Origin: HGM04593 sp964470845
Lineage (GTDB): Bacteria > Bacteroidota > Bacteroidia > Bacteroidales > Bacteroidaceae
NCBI GenBank assembly: GCA_964470845.1
Contig: CAYYEL010000012.1
Location: 1-35,612 of the forward strand
DNA: 35,612 nt
Direction: 5' to 3'
In this document: positions 7,888-16,000 of the stretch, one piece after another
How positions within the stretch are numbered: position 1 is the first letter of the stretch
How the letters are laid out: every line of letters begins with the position of its first letter
Notes under the pieces: model-generated
What the model was told of the DNA's origin: nothing
Database searches by the model: none
The model's input: the letters and a program-made list of their open reading frames with translations, nothing else
Position numbers and translations under genes: made by a program

Positions 7888-8499
7888 ATGGACGAACTTT
7901 TGCAACGTGCATTAGAGATTGCTATGCAGGCCCACGAGGGACAGGCCGATAAGTCGGGGCGCCCATATATTGAGCATTCTTTGCGTGTGATGGCAATGGG
8001 GCGTTGCGACGAGGAGAGGATTGTCGGCATTTTGCACGACGTTGTCGAGGATAGCTCGTGGACGTTGCAGATGCTTAAGGCCGAAGGCTTCTCTGATGAT
8101 ATTCTTGAGGCCGTAGATGCTGTTACCCGTCGCCCCGATGAGACATACGAGAGGTTCATAGGGCGTGTGGCTCGTAATCCTATGGCTGCGGCTGTAAAGT
8201 TGAACGACCTTACGGATAATATGGATATCAGACGCTTACCTTATCTCTCGGACAAGGATGTGAAACGTCTGAAACGCTATCTGAGGGCTTATAAGCGTTT
8301 GATGGGCGAGCCTCAATATTCGATTGAAGCTACGCGCCGTGAATATCCGAATGCTTATACAGCGTGGTCGCAGGCCGATGATAAAGAACTTGAAAGTATG
8401 TGGTGCAATGGTGTGCCCATTGAGCAGTTGGCACTGCATTTTGGCCGGAAACAGGGTGGTATTCGTTCAAGAATCAAGAAACTAAAGCTCGAAGAATAA
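7888..8499 (+). CDS. Small alarmone hydrolase-like HD protein with C-terminal helix-turn-helix tail
   Basis: Residues 1-115 match the HD hydrolase half of RelA/SpoT (MESH1-like). Visible motifs are His16 and GQ at 18-19, GRPYIEH (His30), HDVVED (50-55) and KLNDLTDN (104-111). Such domains remove the 3'-pyrophosphate of (p)ppGpp using Mn2+. No synthetase, TGS or ACT domain follows. Instead residues about 150-203 (WSQADDKELESMW...IEQLALHFGRKQGGIRSRIKKL) look like a Myb/homeodomain-like helix-turn-helix tail of the kind seen at the end of some Bacteroidota helicases. The metal and catalytic residues look intact, so hydrolase activity is plausible; the alarmone substrate is inferred from family. 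It ends the pepT operon. Confidence 0.8.
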   Translation: MDELLQRALEIAMQAHEGQADKSGRPYIEHSLRVMAMGRCDEERIVGILHDVVEDSSWTLQMLKAEGFSDDILEAVDAVTRRPDETYERFIGRVARNPMAAAVKLNDLTDNMDIRRLPYLSDKDVKRLKRYLRAYKRLMGEPQYSIEATRREYPNAYTAWSQADDKELESMWCNGVPIEQLALHFGRKQGGIRSRIKKLKLEE

Positions 8500-8570
8500 A
8501 TCTTAACTTTTTTATTGTAAACGAGTTGTAGTTTACCAACTTTTTTATTGCCGCTTATTCTTATGATACG

Positions 8571-8611
8571 AAAACAGCTCTATAAACTTAAAATGTTTAT
8601 AGAGCTGTTTT
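8571..8611. terminator. Bidirectional terminator between convergent genes
   Basis: 17-bp perfect stem AAAACAGCTCTATAAAC (8571-8587) with 8595-8611 and a 7-base loop, with A/T runs at both ends. It separates the pepT operon (plus) from the Wzi operon (minus). Confidence 0.88.
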
Positions 8612-8612
8612 A

Positions 8613-8990
8613 TTAGAATTTGCGGAAACGTAACTTTACCGATGACGATTGCAAGGTCATCCCATTGCGGTCGAGATGCAGAATTTTGAATCGTTCGTCG
8701 GCATTGTTGTATATTCCATACTTTTTAAGGCTTGGACATTTGGGGTCAATCATCTGTATGAATAATGAGTCGCCTGTATTCTGGAAACGTCCAAATTGTG
8801 AGCCTATCTTTATAAGCTCCAATTGTACTTTCCAAAAATATTGATTCTCCTTGGTGTCGGTGGTGGTACCATCGGATTTTACAATCTCTAATAGTTTCCA
8901 CATTCCACCAAAGTCGCCATTTTTGTCCTCTTTTTGGCAACTGCAAATTAACAGTGATAATATAAATAGTAGAAATATGCTTTTTTTCAT
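8613..8990 (-). CDS. Small lipoprotein, possible lipocalin-like
   Basis: A 125-residue lipoprotein. MKKSIFLLFILSLLICSC is a lipoprotein signal with the lipidated Cys at 18. The following QKEDKN resembles the charged surface-export signal of Bacteroidota lipoproteins. The mature part begins with GGMWKLLEI and continues with beta-strand-rich sequence, a pattern seen in small lipocalin-like lipoproteins of this phylum. That family call is tentative. It is the last gene of the operon, 13 bases after the Wzi-like gene, so it may serve the same envelope process. Confidence 0.72.
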   Translation of the reverse strand: MKKSIFLLFILSLLICSCQKEDKNGDFGGMWKLLEIVKSDGTTTDTKENQYFWKVQLELIKIGSQFGRFQNTGDSLFIQMIDPKCPSLKKYGIYNNADERFKILHLDRNGMTLQSSSVKLRFRKF

Positions 8991-9003
8991 TTTTTCTGTT
9001 GTG

Positions 9004-10461
9004 TTAGAATTTTATTATACCGCTTTTTCGCACTGTGAGCATTGCGCCACTGTTGTTGTTATATAGGTCGCCATTGTCAAACGCAAAGGATGCAGTTGCG
9101 CTCCAACCTTTTAGCTTGGTTGGGGAGTATGATAATTCAAACAATCCCGAGAAATTCTCTTTGATATCTTTAAATGGAACATCGTAACTTCCCCAATTAT
9201 TTGATTTTGTCAGCAGCATCCTGTAACCTAAACTTTTGAAAGGTTGTCCTTCGATTCCCAAGTGAAAAGCTTCGACACGATTATTTCGTGTTATAATTCT
9301 GTGGTCGCTGTTGTATATTGGAGAGGTTATAAGCGGAGTACCTATGATCATACCGTAGTTGAACCATCCATTGTATAATTTATTATTATAATTATTATCG
9401 ATACAACTTATTTGGTCGGGGATTAACTTATCGCTATCGTGATAAATAGGGCCCGATTGATTTTTTAAGTTGAAATATTCAACGGCTACTCCGGTAATCC
9501 ATTTAAACTCTTTAAGTGTTAATTCGACGCCGACAAGCTGTTCGGTCCATAGACCATACTCCCAGAACATCTGTGAGTGGTCGTCGAATACGTGGTCGTA
9601 GTAGGTGCGCAATTTCCATTTCTTATCGTCCCACGTCAGTGCGCCACTCCAACTGCCCAAATGGTTGCCCGAGACATTGCCTTGGTCTATGCCTGCGTAA
9701 CTATCGTCTCCTTTGGTTGGAATAAGTATCTTAAAATAGTCAATAAAACGCGTGGGATTCTTAATGTTGTTATCTTTTCTACCATACGTGTTGTATATAT
9801 ATCCTCCGAATTGTGCTACCATATTAAGCCCAAATTCAAATGTAAGTGGAAATCTGTTGTCGTTTCCAAATTTAAAATCTACTCTTTTTGAGTGGTAACG
9901 CACAGCCGAGGTTCGTTGGCTGTCCTCTGATGTAAAGTCTTTTTGCCATTTTTGGTCGGTGAACCAGCCATAAGCCAAATGTCCACGCAGGGTGAACCAA
10001 CCGTTTGTGCCGAAAATATCCCAATATTCGGGAATCTCAATGCGAACTTGTGGAATGGGGCGTGCATTGCCACTTTCAACGAGGCTGCCGGTTGATAAGC
10101 GATGGTTGACAAGAGTGCTCCAACGCTCCTTTTGTCCAAGCGACAGGGTAAAAATCTTCCAGCTAATGTCGGCGTATGCTTGTTGCAGAATTATCGTTGA
10201 GGTGTGATTGTGTGATACTAAAAAATCTACTGCATAATCGGCCTTCCACTCATTGCTTATTTTGTTTGTTCCCATAAGGGCTGCCCGAACATATCCGCTA
10301 CGCGTGTCTATACTGCCCAACCCTTGTCTGTTGGATATGTGCCAAAATGGCGTGTAGTCTCCATTCGAGGCCACTCCGTTCATTTCGATGTTATATTTTA
10401 AGTCTTGTGCTGATAATACTGCCGATAGAGATATTAACAATACAAATAATATATTTCTCAT
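9004..10461 (-). CDS. Wzi-family capsule assembly/outer-membrane barrel protein
   Basis: A 485-residue exported protein with signal peptide MRNILFVLLISLSAVLSAQ. The mature start, YNIEMNGVASNGDYTPFWHISNRQG, resembles Bacteroidota members of the capsule assembly Wzi family: an outer-membrane beta-barrel with alternating aromatic strands, LSLGQKERWS near 115 and a terminal strand ending in IIKF. In E. coli, Wzi anchors capsule polysaccharide at the cell surface; many Bacteroidota homologues lie outside capsule loci and their role is unproven. I chose the ATG at 10461, not 10488, because it starts the signal peptide directly. It lies between a nucleotidyltransferase-like gene and a lipoprotein in one operon. 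Confidence 0.82.
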   Translation of the reverse strand: MRNILFVLLISLSAVLSAQDLKYNIEMNGVASNGDYTPFWHISNRQGLGSIDTRSGYVRAALMGTNKISNEWKADYAVDFLVSHNHTSTIILQQAYADISWKIFTLSLGQKERWSTLVNHRLSTGSLVESGNARPIPQVRIEIPEYWDIFGTNGWFTLRGHLAYGWFTDQKWQKDFTSEDSQRTSAVRYHSKRVDFKFGNDNRFPLTFEFGLNMVAQFGGYIYNTYGRKDNNIKNPTRFIDYFKILIPTKGDDSYAGIDQGNVSGNHLGSWSGALTWDDKKWKLRTYYDHVFDDHSQMFWEYGLWTEQLVGVELTLKEFKWITGVAVEYFNLKNQSGPIYHDSDKLIPDQISCIDNNYNNKLYNGWFNYGMIIGTPLITSPIYNSDHRIITRNNRVEAFHLGIEGQPFKSLGYRMLLTKSNNWGSYDVPFKDIKENFSGLFELSYSPTKLKGWSATASFAFDNGDLYNNNSGAMLTVRKSGIIKF

Positions 10462-10520
10462 TTTAGTGAGTTGTGTATATGTAGTCATATTTAGACTGTT
10501 ATATGAAAAATATGAACCGA

Positions 10521-11636
10521 TTATTTAGAATTTAATATTTTGTTCTTAATTCCTTTACGCCAAAAATAATGCCATATTCTAAAGAATGGTGCATACATAA
10601 TTTCGAGTGGATGGTATTTTAAAAAACGAATATTACGCTTGGTCTTGTATATAAAGCGGACAAATGGGTTGTTGCTGTATAATTTTTTGCTTATTCTATT
10701 ATCGAATGCTCCAAAATTACCCGAAAGCATAATCTCGTTGATAAGAAATTCACCTTGTCTTTTGTCGGGTGGGGCAATAAGAAACTTTTCTGGCATTTTG
10801 AATACTTTTTGCAGTACATACATTGTGGCGCGTGCAAACCCATACAGGTTAAACTCTTTGAGTGCTGTTATAGTCTCCTCCTTTTCTTTTGGGGTAAAGC
10901 CGGCTGTCAGCACCATATAGTAGTCGAGTATTTGTCTGAGGCCTATTCCCTCGGCAAAAAGATGACGGTAAATGTGTAGCAATATGAACACTCTGTTGAA
11001 AGAGAGTGTGGGTACATTTATGTAGCAATCGTCCTCGAACCGGACACTGTTGTTGAAAGCCGGCTCGGCATTTTCTTTGAAAAATTTCTGTAATTTACGA
11101 TTGACAAAATAGTTGTTCATCCACGAGGGAGTAAAGTGAATCTCAACGTCTATATCGCGTAGTATAGGAAAATCGACGTGATGATATACTGGCTCACTAT
11201 TGGGACTGATGGTATCTATGTACTTAATAACTTTTTCGCGTGTGCCATCGAGCCAAATATCAATGTCGCCGGGATGACGATAGAGCGGTTGAGGGTAGAG
11301 CAGCGCTATGCCTTGTCCTTTTAAAATTGCACTTTTGAAGCCGTCCTTTAAAAACAGCTCGGTTATCTTATGGGCATATTTATTTTGTTTCTTATTTTCG
11401 TTCTTTAAACGCTCGCTGTAAAGATACCATTTTATTAAAATGTCTTTGGGTGGACGTTTAGCCTCGGGTAGCTTTTCCAATGCAATAAAAGTGATTCCGG
11501 CAAGGGTCTGTTTTTTTGATATTTCATATATATCTTCCCATTGCTCCCTTGTTATATCGTCAGGGAAATTGCAATCGGTATTAAGCGCGATGCGTATCAG
11601 CTTAAAAAAGAGAATTGTCGAGTAACTCTGTCTCAT
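10521..11636 (-). CDS. Nucleotidyltransferase-family protein (NTP_transf_5-like)
   Basis: A 371-residue cytoplasmic protein. The N-terminal helical part is followed by KGQGIALLYPQPLYRHPGDIDIWLDG (residues about 103-129), where the GDIDIW motif gives the Asp pair typical of nucleotidyltransferase folds. The arrangement matches the uncharacterised nucleotidyltransferase family PF14907, which is often found near polysaccharide or peptide-modification genes in Bacteroidota. Later segments (VDVEIH-like DIDVEIHFTPSW, HIYRHLFAEGIGLRQILDYYMVL) also fit. It is first in a three-gene operon; the Wzi-like gene starts 60 bases downstream. The substrate is unknown. The basic C-terminal tail (FWRKGIKNKILNSK) may be membrane-peripheral. 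Confidence 0.8.
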   Translation of the reverse strand: MRQSYSTILFFKLIRIALNTDCNFPDDITREQWEDIYEISKKQTLAGITFIALEKLPEAKRPPKDILIKWYLYSERLKNENKKQNKYAHKITELFLKDGFKSAILKGQGIALLYPQPLYRHPGDIDIWLDGTREKVIKYIDTISPNSEPVYHHVDFPILRDIDVEIHFTPSWMNNYFVNRKLQKFFKENAEPAFNNSVRFEDDCYINVPTLSFNRVFILLHIYRHLFAEGIGLRQILDYYMVLTAGFTPKEKEETITALKEFNLYGFARATMYVLQKVFKMPEKFLIAPPDKRQGEFLINEIMLSGNFGAFDNRISKKLYSNNPFVRFIYKTKRNIRFLKYHPLEIMYAPFFRIWHYFWRKGIKNKILNSK

Positions 11637-11778
11637 ACTCTTATTCTATTGTTTTGTTCTTACGTTTAGCGTAATAAATATGTGGATTACAGCGAAGATA
11701 GGGCAAAGGAGTAAGATAAATAGAACTACGACTTCAGACTTTTTTACTGCGAGTACACAATATCTTCACAAATTATTG

Positions 11779-11809
11779 CAAATATAGGGCAAACTTAATA
11801 AACAGCAAA
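11779..11809 (-). promoter_or_regulatory. Promoter of the nucleotidyltransferase-Wzi-lipoprotein operon
   Basis: On the minus strand TTTG (11809-11806), a 19-base spacer and TATATTTG (11786-11779) match the Bacteroidota consensus. The leader to the ATG at 11636 would be about 135 bases. A second -7-like TATCTTCG lies at 11700-11693 without a matching -33 box. Confidence 0.68.
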
Positions 11810-11863
11810 AAATATTTTCTTAATTTATTATATTATCACAACAGTCTTTGTTATATGTGATTC

Positions 11864-11871
11864 TATTTTTG
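11864..11871 (+). promoter_or_regulatory. -7 box upstream of the fibre cassette
   Basis: TATTTTTG matches the -7 consensus and ends 14 bases before the ATG at 11886. The nearest TTTG (11847-11850) is only 13 bases upstream, so the match is incomplete. If real, the cassette has its own promoter and an almost leaderless first message. Confidence 0.4.
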
Positions 11872-11885
11872 CAGTAAAAAAAATT

Positions 11886-12989
11886 ATGGACAAATGTGGT
11901 AGAAAGAATGTATCATTCAGTAGGTCGGGATTTTCGGTGCTGAATAGAAAATTGGAACAGAAATTAGAAATTCTGAAAGATTCTCTCTCAAGAAAAGATG
12001 CGTGGATTTATGTCGCTTGGAGCAACGATGCGTCGCTTGATGATTTTAAGCAGCGCGGGTGTTATATTATCGATGGAGTACGTTCGGGAGTGGGCGGTGG
12101 CTTTCCCGATATTGGCACAATTGAACAAGGGGCTTTTTCGGCCATATTGATGGTGGTCGACTCTACTCCGGTAGGTACTGCGCGAGGCGAAGGAGTATTG
12201 GGGCAATTTTTAATACTTTCGGATTGTGCAACGCAAAAAACAGCCGTATATACACGCACAAACATTTACGCGGCAGAAAAGAACAACTGGAGTGCGTGGA
12301 GCGAACTTGGCGAAAGACTTACAATTGAAAATAAACTCGCCAAGCTTGAGCAGGCGGTGTTTCCTCTTGAGCTCGCACTATCGGTATCTCCCTCTACAGC
12401 GCAGGAATACACCGGCGCAAGTAAGAGTTTCACTATCTCGTGGACGGTGAAGATTGCGGGCGAGACGGCTCTGCCATCTAAAATTATTCTCACGGTTGGT
12501 GGCGAGGCTGTTGTGGTGCCCGAGGGGGCATCATCGGTGCAAGTGTCGGCTTCAAATGACAAGACAGTGTCGCTCACGGTGGTGGCCGAAGGCCGCACGG
12601 CAACAAAAACAGCCAACATAAACTATGCAAGGCGTTACTATTCGGCGGTGGTCGATAGTGCTTGGACGCCCACAAGCGACACTGTAAAGGCGCTTGAAAA
12701 GACGGCTCTTAAGACGGCTGCTGCTGCAACGGTGTCGTACAGCGCCGCCACACAGATGCAAATTGTTTTTGCCTATCCTGCAAGCCACGGGCTAATGTCA
12801 ACAATAAAAGATGGTTACGGCAACTCAATGTTTACCTTGGGCGACGACGGAAAGACGTTTAACACAGCTCCTGCCACTGTGAAGGTAACGCTCTCGGGTG
12901 GCGCTCAGATAGATTATTACGTTTATCGGTCGGCCGTAACAAATGTTGCAAGCGGCAGCGTTACCTACACAACTAAATCATACGACTAA
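11886..12989 (+). CDS. Phage tail-fibre-like protein with pyocin-knob-type domain
   Basis: A 367-residue protein with no signal peptide. Residues about 35-140 (WIYVAWSNDASLDDF...NNWSAWSELG) have the layout of a pyocin-knob/YomR-like module found in tail fibres: a GCYIIDG start, a middle strand region and a closing WSAWSELG. A short helix (ENKLAKLEQAV) is followed by an Ig-like beta domain (about 160-250) and a C-terminal beta-rich segment. It resembles structural genes at the end of phage late operons. The gene is intact and starts a four-gene plus-strand cassette; the next gene follows after 20 bases. No phage head, terminase or baseplate gene is in the window. It could be a fibre, a fibre chaperone or an adhesin; fibre is favoured by the neighbours. 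Confidence 0.72.
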   Translation: MDKCGRKNVSFSRSGFSVLNRKLEQKLEILKDSLSRKDAWIYVAWSNDASLDDFKQRGCYIIDGVRSGVGGGFPDIGTIEQGAFSAILMVVDSTPVGTARGEGVLGQFLILSDCATQKTAVYTRTNIYAAEKNNWSAWSELGERLTIENKLAKLEQAVFPLELALSVSPSTAQEYTGASKSFTISWTVKIAGETALPSKIILTVGGEAVVVPEGASSVQVSASNDKTVSLTVVAEGRTATKTANINYARRYYSAVVDSAWTPTSDTVKALEKTALKTAAAATVSYSAATQMQIVFAYPASHGLMSTIKDGYGNSMFTLGDDGKTFNTAPATVKVTLSGGAQIDYYVYRSAVTNVASGSVTYTTKSYD

Positions 12990-13009
12990 TCCTAAAAAAA
13001 TATACAACT

Positions 13010-16000
13010 ATGGCATTCAATTATCAAGAAAACATCAACTATAATAACGATAAACCTAATTTTGTTCGCGACACGGTAAAAACACTCGCGGCGCTGCTTG
13101 CCGTTGACCCGGCTGCAAGGGGGTACGACTACGGACATATTGTCTTTTGCGAGGAGGACGGCCGACACTACAAATTTAATTACGATTACAGCAACCCACC
13201 CGCCGATAGCGAAAAGGATGCTGTTACGGGGTGGTTTGTGCTGCTGCAAGCCGAGACCGATTTATCGGACTACTATAATAAGTCGGAGGTAGATAATAAA
13301 ATTGCAAGTGTCGATTTATCGGACTACTATAATAAAACAGAGGTAAATAATAAGTTTGACTATGTTGAGGAGGAACGTCAAAACTTGATAACAGCCCTTG
13401 CCGATGGCGGTTTTCAGGTTGGATTTGCTTTTGAGGCCGATAAGGCAAACAGTGTCGCGGATGGCAGTGTAAAAAAGGCTTCTTTGGATGCGGAGACCTT
13501 GCAGATGGTTACATCTATCGACAACCTTGAGACTGCCAACACAATAAATCCTTTGTCGGCCAACCAAGGTAAGATACTAAATGAGAAGATAGAGGCTAAT
13601 AAGGTAACTATGGATAGCTCGTTCATAGCCGATTCAGAGAATCCGGTGATGAACAGGGTGCTTCACGCTCAATTTACGCAGGTAGAGGGGCAGTTTGATG
13701 AGGTTGAGTATGACATTGCTGCCAACGCAGCTGCCATTGCCCAAGAAAAGACACGTGCCGAGGAGGCCGAGGCTGCCATCACCGACCTCATCTCCTCGGA
13801 TGCTGCGATTGTTGAGACCCTGACGCAGGTTGCCGCGTGGCTTTCAGACGAGACCACCGAGGGCGAGGCCGCCACACTCATTGCCGATGTCGAGGGGCTG
13901 AAGATTATTAAGCCCGTTCTAAACGCTCACGAGAGTATAATAGGTATAAAAACCGTTACCGATATTGTTGACGCTGGCAAATATCCTGCAAGATTAGACC
14001 TTTCGACAGTACCGCCTACGGTAGTTGTCTATACAACAGAATCGGGGTACTTTAAAGGTTACAGAATCGACCTTACACCGTATAAGATTGGTTATAAGGC
14101 GGTGTATTTCCGCGGGGCAAATTACGGTGTGTCATCTCAAGTTGTAAGGGGGTATATTGTCGATGACGACGGTGTTGTTGAATCGTGGGTAGAGAATATC
14201 GAGAGCAATACCAACGGCTGGCAGACATTGCCTATTACGGCAAATTCCAATACGCTTGTGGCTACCTCTTGTTTCAGCTCAAGCGGTGGCGAGGTGTGGA
14301 CACCCGAGTTTGTTATGCTCATAGCAAACGATGGGTTGATATTAAACGAGATTGAGAAACTAAAAAACACTACTGAAGCAAATACCGAAGCGTTTAGTGC
14401 ATTGGACGATGATATTAACGGCTCGAATAAAACTCTTACGGTTGCCATTCCCGCGGGTGTTTATAACCCTGCCCGCTACGATGGCAGCGACGCAAGTAGT
14501 ACTTATAAAGGCTACAAGGTCGATTTATCCTCTTATCGCGGTGAGTACGATTTTGTAGAGTTTACGGGTGCCAACTTTTCTTCCTCAAATTCCAATGATG
14601 CTATTATCCGTGGATTGATTCTTGACGTTGACGGTAATGTCGAATCAAAGACGGTAAACGTCGAGGCAAGAAGCATCGGCATCGAGCGATTACCGCTCAC
14701 TGAGCGCTCGGCTACTCTGTGGGCCTCTTACGTAACTGATACATCTGTTGTTGCCGATGCGTATAAGGAGCTGGCTGTCAAGCCATCGGATGTTACTCTT
14801 ATAAAAGACCGTACGGGACTGACCGAGCGTGTCGAGGCGCTTGAGAATCTTGGATTAGAGGATATTGCCGATGATGTAAACTCTCTCTCGGGCACGGTTG
14901 ATGTGCTCACCGAAAATGTAACTGCTTTAGAGAGGAATGTAGGTGAAATGAGCGAGGTTCTCATAAGTACCGATGAGATTAGGGAAACTGTTACGATAAC
15001 GGAGTATAAGAAGACTGCTGCAAGGATTGCTGATGAAAATGCAACACCGCTGACGATGGTGCAATCCTCCTCGGGTTACTTCCTTGCGTATAAGATTGAT
15101 TTGACGCCTTACAGAGGGAAGTATGATAAGGTGTTTTTCAGGGGCTCAAACTATAACAGCATTGCAGCAGGTACAAATGTTATTGTCAGGGGAATGATAG
15201 TGCTTGATGATGGTGTAACGGTGGAATCGTATGTGCCTATTGCGGATAATAAGACAAATGGCTGGCAAGAACTGCCCATTACGGAGAACTCGGCAACCTT
15301 GTGGGCTAATTATTGTAAAGAAACCACAGGCGGCGAGGTGTGGTATCCTTATGCAGAAACAGATGCAACGGATATTACCGATTATGTCGAGCTTATAAAA
15401 GACCCTGTGGTGGGACTGAGTGAGCGTGTCGAGGCGCTTGAAAAACTCGGATTAGAGGATATTGCCGATGATGTAAACTCTCTCTTGGGCGAGGTTGAGG
15501 CGTTGAGCAGCGAGGTGAACGCCGTTAGTGGCGTGATTGTCGGTGCAAATGAGGAACTGGAGATTACCGATTTTGTAACAGGGCAACTCGCAGTAAGATT
15601 GGATTTTTCGACAACACCGCCAACAGCTGCCGATAGCAGTTCGGGCTATTTCGCCGGTTATAAGGTTGACCTGACAAAGTACAGGGAAAAGTACAATTTT
15701 ATCTATTTTCGTGGTGCCAATTATGGAGTATCGGGTAGCCTTGTAAGGGGTTATATTGTCGATGACGACGGTGTTGTTGAATCGTGGGTAGAGAATATCG
15801 AGGCCAATAGTAACGGTTGGCAGGAACTGCCCATTACCGAGAAGTCGGCTGCGCTTAGAGCCTCGTATTGCACCTCGGCTTCGGGTGGCGAGGTGTGGAC
15901 GCCGGAGAAGGTTGTTTTAAGGCGGCGCATAGTGGGAATGTCCGACAGGATTGATTCTGTTGAGGCCGACAACGACAGCCTTGCGACAAGTATCGACGAG

